Positions 1 to 8,451 of a DNA stretch of 64,000 nt are shown one piece after another; positions within the stretch are counted from its first letter, which is position 1, and every line of letters begins with the position of its first letter. Under the pieces are notes generated by a model. The model saw only the letters and a list, made by a program, of their open reading frames with translations. It searched no databases and had not been told where the DNA came from. A program made the translations under genes and the position numbers. The stretch is from Dyadobacter chenhuakuii (GTDB lineage: Bacteria; Bacteroidota; Bacteroidia; Cytophagales; Spirosomataceae), in the NCBI RefSeq assembly GCF_023821985.2, contig NZ_CP098805.1, positions 1,426,001 to 1,490,000 on the forward strand, read 5' to 3'.

Positions 1-201
1 CTGATACACCTTCGCAGGCCCGAAAGCAATCGGTTCCAGCAGCAGTTCCACCTGGTGACCGTCTTCCGGTGATACAACGGTCAGCCATTTATGCTCTCCA
101 ATGGGAATCTCATTTTTTACAACAAACCCCAGTTTTTCGGTATAAAATTGTTTTGCTTTTTCCTGGTCGTTGACCATTACGCTGGTTACAATGATTTTCA
201 T
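1..201 (-). CDS. VOC (glyoxalase/bleomycin-resistance fold) family protein, partial
   Basis: Read on the minus strand from ATG at 201, the frame stays open to the window edge, giving the first 67 residues. The start MKIIVTSVMVNDQEKAKQFY followed by a YTEKLGF-type segment and a later VELLLEP stretch is the first beta-alpha-beta-beta-beta module of the vicinal oxygen chelate fold. Family members bind a metal and act as glyoxalases, dioxygenases or antibiotic-binding proteins; this fragment does not tell which. The C-terminal module lies outside the window. It probably shares a transcript with the DUF4199 gene just upstream, 32 bases away. Confidence 0.85.
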   Translation of the reverse strand, partial: MKIIVTSVMVNDQEKAKQFYTEKLGFVVKNEIPIGEHKWLTVVSPEDGHQVELLLEPIAFGPAKVYQ

Positions 202-233
202 TTGCGTGAATTTTTAAGGTTTAGAATTTGAAA

Positions 234-770
234 TCAGGCAGTGGGAAGCGATTGTGCGGGTTTCCTTTTCAGGATCAGTGCACAAATCAATGATACGATA
301 AGGCCTACGGGTAATATTTCAAAGTAGGTGAATAAAATGACCATCAATGGATTTCTATACATTTCGCGGTATCCATCCATTTTGACAGATTCGGCCTGCA
401 ACTCCTGCGCACTTGCGCCTTCCTGCTGTAATTCCCGCATAACGTGCGTGGCGTAACGTTCCATAAATTCCGGAACAAATAAATAGTAATCTACCAGCCA
501 GACAGTCACGTAAATGGTCGAGGCAATTAAAGAAATATAAAGACCTATCTGAAATGCCTTGCCGAATGAAACAAAACCGCCATTGTATTTATCCCTGAAA
601 TTCCGGACACCTACGAAAATTAATGAAAAGGAGAGGAGCATGGCCGCATAGCCCAGCAGCATGTTCCCCTCAAAATTATTGCTGGAATAACAGACGGCGA
701 TGGACGACACCATGAACACCGACACAATGATCCCGGCAATGATGCCGCAGACAAGGACTATTTTTCTCAT
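234..770 (-). CDS. DUF4199 family membrane protein
   Basis: A 178-residue integral membrane protein with about four hydrophobic segments (near residues 4-27, 36-54, 72-95 and 140-166) and a soluble, acidic and Gln-rich loop between about 98 and 138. Length, helix arrangement and the loop before the last helix fit DUF4199, a Bacteroidota-restricted family of unknown function. It lies downstream of the membrane-tethered LuxR gene on the same strand with a 119-base gap, so it may be its target or partner. No catalytic motif is visible. Confidence 0.8.
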   Translation of the reverse strand: MRKIVLVCGIIAGIIVSVFMVSSIAVCYSSNNFEGNMLLGYAAMLLSFSLIFVGVRNFRDKYNGGFVSFGKAFQIGLYISLIASTIYVTVWLVDYYLFVPEFMERYATHVMRELQQEGASAQELQAESVKMDGYREMYRNPLMVILFTYFEILPVGLIVSLICALILKRKPAQSLPTA

Positions 771-829
771 AACGCGATCGTTTGGTTTGGTTAGGCAGCA
801 AAATTGGCAAGTCGATCGCTAAATTAACT

Positions 830-881
830 CATACTTTTGGGTGATTTTACCTTTGAAGGGACTTTTTCATACCAAAGTATG
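830..881. promoter_or_regulatory. Imperfect inverted repeat between LuxR and DUF4199 genes
   Basis: CATACTTTTGG at 830-840 and CCAAAGTATG at 872-881 form a 10-bp inverted repeat with one bulged T and about 31 bases between the arms. It lies in the gap between the end of the LuxR-type gene and the start of the DUF4199 gene. It could be a regulator binding site for the downstream gene or a weak terminator of the upstream one; no T-tract supports the second reading well. Confidence 0.3.
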
Positions 882-889
882 ATTGGCTG

Positions 890-1360
890 CTAAGGGATGA
901 GGTTCAGGCGTTTGGCTTTTTCTACGGCCTGGGTGCGGCTCTTGACTTCCATTTTTTCGAACAATTTGGAAGAGTGGGTTTTAACCGTGTTAAGGGAAAC
1001 AAAAAGCTGCCCGGCAATTTCCTGATTACTCAGTCCTTCCGCGATCAGGTTAAGCACTTCGAGCTCTCTTTTGCTCAGTCCCAGTAATGCCTGTTGCTGC
1101 TCATTGAACTGAAAACTTTTGCTTTCAACAAAAACCTTCTTCTCTATCACAACCGTCTCAACTTTGGGCTTAGTCAGTTTCATGGCGATCCAGATGCCCA
1201 GGCCTGTGAAAAGCAAGGCGATGGCGCCCGCGTAGATTTCGAAGATATGATTAATGATGATAAACCGCAGTTCCAGCCACTTCAAAAGGAACAGCAGCAT
1301 AGCCAGCGATATCCCGTAAAGAATGGTTGGTTTGTGCTTTTGAAGAAATTCCGAAGTCAT
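890..1360 (-). CDS. Membrane-tethered LuxR-type transcriptional regulator
   Basis: 156 residues. Two hydrophobic segments (about 12-28 and 38-60) precede a LuxR/NarL helix-turn-helix at about 94-156, with the family signatures [22 protein letters not shown] and [17 protein letters not shown]. There is no receiver domain, so activity is presumably set at the membrane or by a partner rather than by phosphorylation. It probably controls the downstream DUF4199/VOC genes or itself; that is an inference from position. The ATG at 1360 is the only good start, and a TAnnTTTG-like box lies at 1391-1398 on the same strand. Confidence 0.88.
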   Translation of the reverse strand: MTSEFLQKHKPTILYGISLAMLLFLLKWLELRFIIINHIFEIYAGAIALLFTGLGIWIAMKLTKPKVETVVIEKKVFVESKSFQFNEQQQALLGLSKRELEVLNLIAEGLSNQEIAGQLFVSLNTVKTHSSKLFEKMEVKSRTQAVEKAKRLNLIP

Positions 1361-1390
1361 TCAAAATAGCGGTTGGCAGAGTTGTCGCAT

Positions 1391-1398
1391 CAAAAATA
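1391..1398 (-). promoter_or_regulatory. Possible Bacteroidota -7 box for the LuxR-type gene
   Basis: Minus-strand TATTTTTG matches the Bacteroidota -7 consensus TAnnTTTG and would give a leader of about 25 bases before the ATG at 1360. I see no clear TTTG-type -33 element at the expected distance, so this is weak. Confidence 0.3.
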
Positions 1399-1520
1399 AT
1401 GTTTCCACAGAATTAATGGCATTCAGATAACCATCTTTTTACAGCCGCTTATAGCTAATGTAAATTACTTTTAATATTATATAATGTATGCTAATTACAA
1501 ATAGTATTAATAGTAAGCAT

Positions 1521-1551
1521 AAAAAAAGAGGCCATGAACACTCATAGCCTC
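1521..1551 (-). terminator. Rho-independent terminator of the H1-like gene
   Basis: On the minus strand a 10-bp stem (GAGGCTATGA/TCATGGCCTC, one U-G pair) with a 4-base loop is followed by seven T. It lies 59 bases downstream of the stop of the histone H1-like gene. Confidence 0.85.
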
Positions 1552-1609
1552 ATTGCTTCGTATAGCGGACAATTGAAATATTAATTCCCTCTTTCAAAGT
1601 AATATAACC

Positions 1610-2185
1610 TTACTTTGAAATAAACTTATTGAATCTGCTCTCTTTTCCATCGGCAGTTTCGCTCTGATATAGGAACTGGAGATCTCCCTCGTCGAACTTT
1701 TCAAAGAATTCGTCCCAGCCAATTTCTTCAAGCGTGTCTTTTCCAGTGTAGCCAGGGAAGTCAATTCTCAGTATGCCTGCTTCTGATTTTTTCTTATTCG
1801 TACCTTTCACCATTGCTGGTTTTCCGCCCCGCTGTTCCACCCAGGCACGAATCTCTTCATGGTCGGTTGTGGTGTTGGACTTGGAATCTGAGTCACTGTC
1901 CTTCTTCGCGCTGCTCTTGGGAGCCGTTTTAGACGCTGTTTTTGAGCCCGTCTTGGATGCGGCCTTTGTTTCACCTTTGTCTGCGGAACTTTTAGAAGCC
2001 GAAGTTGCCGACTTTTTCGAATCGCTCTTAGCAGCCGTTTTTGTTGTCGCATTATCTGCTGTGGACTTGGCAGCCGAAGTCGTCGATTTTTTCGGTTCTG
2101 ATTTGGCGGCAGCTTTTGGAGCTGCCTTTGTTGCGGTTTTTGTTGCCGCCTTTTTAGTATCAGATTTTGCTGTTGTAGTAGCCAT
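1610..2185 (-). CDS. Histone H1-like Lys/Ala/Ser-rich tail with a small C-terminal globular domain
   Basis: 191 residues from the ATG at 2185. An upstream in-frame ATG at 2272 is rejected because it sits inside the previous gene's terminator hairpin. Residues 1-100 are almost only Lys, Ala, Ser and Thr with repeated KTAAK, KKSATSASK and SKTASK motifs, as in bacterial H1-like DNA-binding tails. Residues about 107-178 form a compact acidic-aromatic domain (DHEEIRAWVEQRGGKPA, LRIDFPGYTGK, GWDEFFEKFDEGDLQFLYQ). I recall this domain from small proteins often mislabelled as 1,4-alpha-glucan branching enzyme; it has no glycosidase fold. A role in nucleoid or nucleic-acid binding is inferred from the tail only. 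The gene has its own terminator. Confidence 0.75.
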   Translation of the reverse strand: MATTTAKSDTKKAATKTATKAAPKAAAKSEPKKSTTSAAKSTADNATTKTAAKSDSKKSATSASKSSADKGETKAASKTGSKTASKTAPKSSAKKDSDSDSKSNTTTDHEEIRAWVEQRGGKPAMVKGTNKKKSEAGILRIDFPGYTGKDTLEEIGWDEFFEKFDEGDLQFLYQSETADGKESRFNKFISK

Positions 2186-2239
2186 GATTATTGTTTGTTG
2201 ATATACGCCTTTTATTAAAAAAGCATGCCGCGGAATGAT

Positions 2240-2274
2240 AAAAAAAGGGTGCATCCAATATTTTGGATGCACCC
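2240..2274 (-). terminator. Rho-independent terminator of the coiled-coil protein gene
   Basis: GGGTGCATCCA and its perfect 11-bp complement enclose a 6-base loop and are followed on the minus strand by six T. It lies 24 bases after the stop of the 2299-2763 gene and separates it from the H1-like gene. Confidence 0.9.
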
Positions 2275-2298
2275 GCTAAAAAGAAGAGGATCATGTGA

Positions 2299-2763
2299 TT
2301 ACCTTGAAGAAGATCCGCCAGGCATGTTGGCTAATTTAGCTTCATCATCAGCTATCTTTCTCTTCAATGATTCAATGTCTTTTCTTAGATCATCCAGATG
2401 ATCCGACGCTTTTCTGGCGCGCTTAGCATCTTTTCTGGCGCCGCTTGCGCTATTTCCTGCACGGCGTGCCAGCTTCTTGTCTTGTGGGTCACCGCCCAGT
2501 CGTTCCGCATTTTTCTGATTATCATCGGCCGATCGCTGCGCTTGTTCCGCTGTTTTTTCAACATCACGGGTGGCGCCGTCCAGTTCATTTTCCAGTTTTG
2601 CGAGCTCGGTTTTGCGCTCATTCAATTTTTTATTCAGCTCAATACTCTCTTTTTGTTCTTTTAATGTATTGAGGGAATCCCGTGACACAACTTGTGCGGT
2701 CAGAGGCATGGCAACAGAGAGGAGTCCTAGCAGCGCTAGTGTCTGGATGGTCTTGATTTTCAT
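2299..2763 (-). CDS. Exported coiled-coil protein of unknown function
   Basis: 154 residues from the ATG at 2763, chosen because MKIKTIQTLALLGLLSVAMPLTAQ is a clean Sec signal peptide with a cleavage site after LTA; the longer frame to 2811 would bury it. The mature part is one long charged heptad-like helix rich in Glu, Lys, Asp and Arg (about 32-145), ending in a Gly/Ser-rich tail. I do not recognise a family. It is probably a periplasmic or envelope-associated coiled coil. The gene is monocistronic, with a terminator right after it. Confidence 0.7.
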   Translation of the reverse strand: MKIKTIQTLALLGLLSVAMPLTAQVVSRDSLNTLKEQKESIELNKKLNERKTELAKLENELDGATRDVEKTAEQAQRSADDNQKNAERLGGDPQDKKLARRAGNSASGARKDAKRARKASDHLDDLRKDIESLKRKIADDEAKLANMPGGSSSR

Positions 2764-2927
2764 ATTGATATATTGTAAGGTCAAAACAGAATTGCAATAA
2801 TCGTGCCGCAAATAAATGCCTGACAGGATTGGAATAGCGGCTTTTTGTGGAATTATAAGCGGTGGTTCTCGGTTACCTAACAGGCTTAACGGCCTGTTTT
2901 ATCCACTCAATTATTACTAGCCATACT

Positions 2928-3734
2928 TTGAAAAATTTTCCAAAAGCTCTGCTACTCATTTGGGGAATGACTTTAACAGCTTGCGAAGGCGTATTTCAGT
3001 ACAATCCCAATCAGGTCATTTTTAAGGAAAACGAGACCAATTTAAATCAAAAAAACATCGACCGCATCCATGCCATTCCTGTAAAGGACACGCTGCGGTT
3101 TATCCTGATGGGAGACACACAGCGCTGGTATGATGAGACAGATGATTTTGTGAAAAGTGCCAACAGTCAAAAGGACGTTGCCTTTGTCGTGCATGCCGGT
3201 GACATTTCGGACTTTGGGCTTTCGCAGGAATTCAAATGGGTGAATAAGATTATGGTCAAGCTTAATTGCCCTTACCTGACCGTTATCGGGAATCACGATC
3301 TTGTTGCCAATGGTCCCGCGGCCTACAAGAAAATCTACGGCCCTATGAATTACTCGTTCGAGTACGGGCACAACAAGTTTATTTTTATCAACACAAATTC
3401 AAGGGAATACATTTTCAACGGCTCGGTTCCCGACATTAACTGGCTGCAATCCCAACTGGCCGATAATCCGGACAATAAGAATGCAATCGTCGTGGCGCAT
3501 ATCCCACCTTTCGACGGAGATTTTGACCCGGCATTGGCGGATGATTACTCCGGCCTGCTTGCGAATGACAAGAATGTAAAGTTTACACTCTACGGTCACC
3601 AGCACACTTTCAAGGACGGAACGTTTTACAACGACGGTGTGCATTATTACCTCACAACCGCCATGGGAGAACGTGGATATTGGCTTTTGACAACCTGGAA
3701 AGGTGGTTATAAGGCAGAAAGAATTGAATACTGA
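2928..3734 (+). CDS. Calcineurin-like metallophosphoesterase lipoprotein
   Basis: 268 residues if translated from TTG at 2928; the frame could also start at GTG 2862. The TTG start gives a compact lipoprotein signal (KNFPKALLLIWGMTLTAC, lipobox LTAC) and is preferred. The core has the metallophosphoesterase motif series in order: GDTQ, HAGDISDFG, GNHD, HIPPFDG and GHQH, enough to hold a two-metal centre. The substrate is not evident; relatives cleave phosphomonoesters or phosphodiesters. It should sit in the outer membrane or periplasm and is followed after 5 bases by an outer-membrane-type protein gene, probably in one operon. Confidence 0.85.
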   Translation: MKNFPKALLLIWGMTLTACEGVFQYNPNQVIFKENETNLNQKNIDRIHAIPVKDTLRFILMGDTQRWYDETDDFVKSANSQKDVAFVVHAGDISDFGLSQEFKWVNKIMVKLNCPYLTVIGNHDLVANGPAAYKKIYGPMNYSFEYGHNKFIFINTNSREYIFNGSVPDINWLQSQLADNPDNKNAIVVAHIPPFDGDFDPALADDYSGLLANDKNVKFTLYGHQHTFKDGTFYNDGVHYYLTTAMGERGYWLLTTWKGGYKAERIEY

Positions 3735-3739
3735 ATGCC

Positions 3740-4336
3740 ATGAAAAAAATAATTTTACTACTTATCCTCCTTACGCCACTAACAACCTCTGCACAGATCC
3801 GCGATGATGTGGATGCGAAACGGAAGTGGTTTATGCCGGACCATATCAAATTGCAATTCGCCGGGAACATTGGTTTTTTATCCGGCGGCCCAGGTTACAT
3901 TTCCCGGAACAAAACATTGGAAACCGACTTGCTGTTTGGTTTTCTGCCCCAGAAGTTTGGCGGCGATGGTCTGGTAAGCACTACGCTCAAAACCACTTAC
4001 TCGCCATGGAGTATTCCACTGAAAAGCGACTATTATACCAAACCGTTTTCACTTGGTTTTTATCTGAGCTACACATTCGGGACACAGTTTAATACGAAAC
4101 TTCCCGAACATTATCCCGTTGGTTATTACTGGTGGGCAACATCTTTCCGGCCGGGCGCATATATCGGCGGAAAAATAGGAAAGGATGTGTCGATCAAGAA
4201 TCGCCAGCGGTCAGTGGAAGTGTATTATGAGTTGGGAACCTATGATTTGTTACTGATCAGTTATGTCCAGAACACGGGTTACCTGCGTCCGTCGGACATT
4301 GTGAACCTGGCACTTGGTGTGAGATTTGGTTTTTAA
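3740..4336 (+). CDS. Outer-membrane beta-barrel-type protein
   Basis: 198 residues. MKKIILLLILLTPLTTSAQ is a Sec signal peptide. The mature protein has alternating hydrophobic-polar strands, many Tyr, Phe and Gly, and ends in GVRFGF with a terminal Phe, as expected of a small outer-membrane barrel. It starts 5 bases after the metallophosphoesterase gene, suggesting joint expression. No family name is recognised. Its stop codon shares four bases (TTAA, 4333-4336) with the stop of the convergent PAS-GAF gene. Confidence 0.7.
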   Translation: MKKIILLLILLTPLTTSAQIRDDVDAKRKWFMPDHIKLQFAGNIGFLSGGPGYISRNKTLETDLLFGFLPQKFGGDGLVSTTLKTTYSPWSIPLKSDYYTKPFSLGFYLSYTFGTQFNTKLPEHYPVGYYWWATSFRPGAYIGGKIGKDVSIKNRQRSVEVYYELGTYDLLLISYVQNTGYLRPSDIVNLALGVRFGF

Positions 4337-5514
4337 ACACTTTTCTCATCTGCTTTTCGGGCAATGTCGCGGATCACATCATCCAGCTCTTTGGCCGACA
4401 TCAGCAGATGGTCCAGAAGTTCCTGTTTTTCAATGTCGGTATGCTCATAGTTTTTGATGAGGTCCACAATGCCCATGAGCCTAGCCAGCGGGGCGCGCAC
4501 TACGTGCGATTGCAGGAAGGCGATTTCTTCCACATAATTCCTGAGCCGCGACTTGCTTGACGTGATTATTTCGGAATTCTTCCTGTTTTCAAGGATCATT
4601 TTTAAAATCGCAACGGCCCGGTCTATCACATTCAGCTCATCTTCATCCGGTGTTTTAATGTGGTCGTAATAAATGGCGAAAGTTGCGGCAACATTGCCCT
4701 CAGAATCCAGAATAGGGTGCGACCAGCACGAAAGCAGTTGATGTGGAAGGGCCAGCTGCCTGTAATTTTCCCAGCGCGCGTCATTCGCGATATCACTGGA
4801 AATCACCTTTTCTTTCAGGTAAGCCGCAGTCCCGCATGACCCGTGATTATTCCCGATATCAAGCCCGTTCAATGCTTGAATATAAGCGACCGGCAAACTT
4901 GGGGATGACCAGTTGTCCAGTTTACCATCCACGATGCCCGTTATGGAGCACTTCATCCGCGGATAAATCTGCTCAATGCCCAATAGATACTCAGAAAGCA
5001 CTTTTTGAAGCGAAATTTCTCTATCGGAATTTAAATCGAGGATCTTTTTTTCTAATTGTTCGAGGATTTCAAAGCGCTTGTTTTCAGTAACGTCCACCAT
5101 TACACCGCGCAAAAGGGTAGGCACACCATTGGTTTTAATGACTGAGACAATGTCTTTCAGCCACACAATGTCGCCGGTTGCGGAAATCATCCGGTAGTCA
5201 AAAATATGATTTTTCCCCTCCCGGAGCTGGCGGTGGCAATAGCCGATCGCCTGCTCACGGTCGTCGGGATGAATGCGGTCCTGCCAGAAATTTTTCGTGT
5301 TTATCCAAACTTCCGGTGCGTAGCCAAGAATTCGGACTGCCTGGTCGCTTACAAAGGAGAACTCCAATGTTGCCACATCGGCTTCCCAAACAATTCCATC
5401 GACGGTCTGCACCAGGGACTCGAACCGGTCCTCCCAATTACCAACACGTGCAGCAGGTTTCGTAGCATTCCAGGTCTTGTCAAGGACCTTTCCATTAACC
5501 AAGCTCAAATCCAT
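4333..5514 (-). CDS. PAS-GAF sensor protein with histidine-kinase dimerisation stub, no ATPase domain
   Basis: 393 residues from the ATG at 5514 (an in-frame start at 5583 exists but adds a non-conserved leader). A PAS fold spans about 28-150 (IVWEADVATLEFSFVSDQAV, then the PAC end GVMVDVTENK). A GAF domain spans about 155-310, with the SCGTAAY motif. The C-terminus (about 320-393) resembles a HisKA helix pair, with H337 in FLQSHVVRAPLARLMGIVD. The protein stops there, with no N, G1 or G2 boxes, so it cannot autophosphorylate unaided. It may act as a sensory scaffold or accept phosphate from another kinase. Neighbouring genes give no pathway clue. Confidence 0.85.
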   Translation of the reverse strand: MDLSLVNGKVLDKTWNATKPAARVGNWEDRFESLVQTVDGIVWEADVATLEFSFVSDQAVRILGYAPEVWINTKNFWQDRIHPDDREQAIGYCHRQLREGKNHIFDYRMISATGDIVWLKDIVSVIKTNGVPTLLRGVMVDVTENKRFEILEQLEKKILDLNSDREISLQKVLSEYLLGIEQIYPRMKCSITGIVDGKLDNWSSPSLPVAYIQALNGLDIGNNHGSCGTAAYLKEKVISSDIANDARWENYRQLALPHQLLSCWSHPILDSEGNVAATFAIYYDHIKTPDEDELNVIDRAVAILKMILENRKNSEIITSSKSRLRNYVEEIAFLQSHVVRAPLARLMGIVDLIKNYEHTDIEKQELLDHLLMSAKELDDVIRDIARKADEKSV

Positions 5515-5684
5515 ATTTCTGAATTTTGTTATTCGGGCACATCGTGGAGGTAAAAGCAGAGTATAATCACAATATATATTCAAAAAATCAATAAATCATG
5601 CTTTCGGTGAACTGATTTTTAACAGATATCTCCGGTTCGGGAGGTGTGATCGTTAACACGGGCAAAAAATACCCGTGTCAATTT

Positions 5685-8429
5685 TTATTTTCCCGCCTCA
5701 ATTTTTCCTATCGCCGCTTCCAGGTCAATGCCTTCGCCGAGCACGGGTTTAAACAGATCTCCTTCATTTTCCAACCGGTCCATGGCATTCAGAATCGTAA
5801 AATGGCGCAGTTGCAAACCAATTTTTACTTCTTCCCAATGCAGCGGCATCGATACCGTTGCGCCTGGCTTGGGCCGCACTGAATAGGGAGCGGCAAGTGT
5901 TGCCTTGGGCCTGTTCTGGAGATAATCGATGTACAACTTCCCCTTCCGGTTTTTAGTCATCCGCTCGATGCTGGTGAAGCTTGGCAATTCCTGTTGCACC
6001 TGGCTGGCGACCCATTGCGCAAAGAGCTGGCATTGATCGTACGAATATTTTGCGCCCAGCGGAATATAAATGTGCAGGCCTGTGGAACCTGAGGTTTTGC
6101 AATAACTTTTAATGTCCAGCGAATCCAGCAACTGCTTGATAACGAGTGCCGTTTCTATCACTTGTTCGAATGTGTTGGTTGTGTCCGGATCAAGGTCGAG
6201 CAGGCACCAGTCGGGGTTGTCGGGTTTATTGGTGCGGCTGTTCCAGGGGTTCATATCAATGCAACCCAGATTCGCCATATAGAGCAATGCAGCTTCATCA
6301 TTGCATATCATGAAATTCTTTTCCTGTTCTTCGTCATTGGAAGTGTAAGGGAATGTTTCTACCCAGGCCGGCACTTTACCTGTAACATCCTTTTGATAAA
6401 AACTTTTGCCGTCGATCCCATTCGGATAGCGGTTCAAAGACAACGGTCTTTTTTCCAGGTAGGGCAATATGAAAGGGGCTATCTGATAGTAGTAGTTGAT
6501 GAGATCCCGCTTGGTGATTTTTTCCTGATGCCAGAAAATCTTGCTCAGGTTTGAAAACTTCACCTCATTACCATTGATTTTCCTAACCTGCGTCTCGTCG
6601 GTTGGATTAAGCAGCGTTTTACGTTTCGATTTTGCAGGCTTTGGAATAATTTCATCTTTTTTCTCCGACTTTTTGGCAGACTTAGCTTCCGGTTTCTTCT
6701 CCTCGTCAACCACTTGCTCGGTAGGCTGCTCGATCTCACGGACCACGTCTTTCGCCTTTTTATCTTCCCGGATTCCCTCAAATGACGGATGCCTGAATAC
6801 GCCGTCCGAAGTCACTTCTGTAAAACTTACTTCACAAACAAGCTCCGGTTTAAGCCAGGTTGCATTTGCCTTCGGCGGATTGGGCCGGAAACGGGAAGGT
6901 TTGTTATAATCCGGCGTTTCCTTGAATGGACTGTTTTCTGTTTCCAGCGGTTTGAAGAGTTCCAGCATTTCCTTTTGCTGCTTATCCTTAAAACCAGTCC
7001 CAACCTTCCCCACATACTGAAGAACGCCCTGGTCATACGCAGCAAGTAGTAGCGCACTGAAATGCTTCGACGTGCCTGCGTTGCGGGTATAGCCCGCAAT
7101 GATTACTTCCTGCCGTTTGTTAACCTTGATTTTAAGCCAGTCATTCGTACGCAGCCCGGCAAGATAAGGGCTGTCGGATCGTTTAGCGATAATGCCTTCC
7201 AGGCCCATTTCCCGTGCTGCCTCAAAAAAAGCAGTTCCCTCCGAAGCAATGCTGTAACCAATCCGGACCGGACTGTCCTCTGTAACAATGCTTTGCAGAA
7301 TGGCTTTCCGCTCGGTCAGAGGCAAATGCATCAGGCTTTTACCTTCATACCAAAGAATATCGAACACATAGTAAATCAATTCTCCGTCCGCCTCGCTCCG
7401 CCAGTTTTGCAGAGCGCCAAAATCCGAATGGCCCTTTTCATTGATCACAACAACCTCACCATCCAGCACAGCATTGATTTTCCAATCGCAAAGGCCTTCA
7501 TGGATGGGATAGAACTTGTCATTGAAAGATTTTTTATTGCGTGACTTCAGCTCTGTAACGCCTTTATTCATGTAGGCAATGGCGCGGTAACCATCCCATT
7601 TGACCTCGTATTCCCAACCGGGATCATCGAAAGGCCCGTCCACGAGCGTAGCGAGCATGGGCACAATGTCCTCAGGGAATGGCGCTTTTTTACCTTTCTT
7701 TAGAAGCGCTGCGGCGCTTTTTTCGTCGGATTTATCATCCTTTTCATTTGCTAAATATTCGTCGATCGGAGCGGCTTCGTCTTCCTTATCTTTCTTTTTT
7801 TCGGCTTTGTCAGCCTTCTTTTTGTCCGCTTTCGATTCTCCGTAAACGTTGTCTGTGGTCGCTTTTATTCCTTCCAGTGTTTTGTTTGAGATAACCGATT
7901 TGTCTTTTTTCGTAATGTCCGCGTCTGATGCAAATTTATCCCTGTGCTTAATGAGCAGCCAGGAGTTCTCTGACATTCCTTTTGTTTTGACCAATGCAAA
8001 TTCACCTTTCAGTTTCTTGCCTTTCATCCTGATCTTCACGGAGCCGGAGGCAAGTTCTTTGAGTAGTATTTTTTCTTTCTCTTTCTTTGTCTTTGCTTCT
8101 TCCAATGGCTCATAAGTGCCTTCATCCCAAACCATTACAGTTCCTGCGCCGTAGTTGCCTTTCGGGATTATGCCTTCAAAATCTTTATAATCATAAGGAT
8201 GGTCCTCAACCATCATGGCCAGCCGCTTCGTTGCGGGGTCCAGCGACGGGCCTTTGGGGACCGCCCAGCTTTTCAGCACACCATCCATTTCCAGCCTGAA
8301 ATCATAATGGAGCCTGGACGCATGATGTTTCTGGATGACAAAAATGAGTTCTTCCGAATCAGCTTTACCGCCTTTTGGTTCAGGTGTTTTTTCAAATGAA
8401 CGTTTCTCGTTGTATTTGGTCAGGCTCAT
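5685..8429 (-). CDS. ligD: Multifunctional ATP-dependent DNA ligase LigD (NHEJ)
   Basis: 914 residues with all three LigD modules in the Pseudomonas-type order. The 3'-phosphoesterase spans about 1-170 (KHHASRLHYDFRLE with H35, H41, D43; EDHPYDY). A charged Lys/Asp/Glu linker follows at about 195-250. The ATP-dependent ligase spans about 250-560 (catalytic K277 in EVKWDGYR; DGEVVVIN; EGIIAKR; WLKIK). A second linker spans about 565-605. The archaeo-eukaryotic primase-type polymerase spans about 615-905 (LLDLDPD with D745 and D747; SGSTGLHIY with H786). The enzyme processes and seals double-strand breaks, normally recruited by Ku. No ku gene lies in this window. The gene follows the DUF72 gene by 22 bases and is probably cotranscribed with it. 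Confidence 0.97.
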   Translation of the reverse strand: MSLTKYNEKRSFEKTPEPKGGKADSEELIFVIQKHHASRLHYDFRLEMDGVLKSWAVPKGPSLDPATKRLAMMVEDHPYDYKDFEGIIPKGNYGAGTVMVWDEGTYEPLEEAKTKKEKEKILLKELASGSVKIRMKGKKLKGEFALVKTKGMSENSWLLIKHRDKFASDADITKKDKSVISNKTLEGIKATTDNVYGESKADKKKADKAEKKKDKEDEAAPIDEYLANEKDDKSDEKSAAALLKKGKKAPFPEDIVPMLATLVDGPFDDPGWEYEVKWDGYRAIAYMNKGVTELKSRNKKSFNDKFYPIHEGLCDWKINAVLDGEVVVINEKGHSDFGALQNWRSEADGELIYYVFDILWYEGKSLMHLPLTERKAILQSIVTEDSPVRIGYSIASEGTAFFEAAREMGLEGIIAKRSDSPYLAGLRTNDWLKIKVNKRQEVIIAGYTRNAGTSKHFSALLLAAYDQGVLQYVGKVGTGFKDKQQKEMLELFKPLETENSPFKETPDYNKPSRFRPNPPKANATWLKPELVCEVSFTEVTSDGVFRHPSFEGIREDKKAKDVVREIEQPTEQVVDEEKKPEAKSAKKSEKKDEIIPKPAKSKRKTLLNPTDETQVRKINGNEVKFSNLSKIFWHQEKITKRDLINYYYQIAPFILPYLEKRPLSLNRYPNGIDGKSFYQKDVTGKVPAWVETFPYTSNDEEQEKNFMICNDEAALLYMANLGCIDMNPWNSRTNKPDNPDWCLLDLDPDTTNTFEQVIETALVIKQLLDSLDIKSYCKTSGSTGLHIYIPLGAKYSYDQCQLFAQWVASQVQQELPSFTSIERMTKNRKGKLYIDYLQNRPKATLAAPYSVRPKPGATVSMPLHWEEVKIGLQLRHFTILNAMDRLENEGDLFKPVLGEGIDLEAAIGKIEAGK

Positions 8430-8451
8430 GATTTTATTGGTTTAATGAACG

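Noticed and set aside
2186-2272. Longer start (ATG 2272) for the H1-like gene
   Set aside because: That ATG lies within the preceding gene's terminator hairpin, and the added residues are low-quality; ATG 2185 gives a typical basic start.
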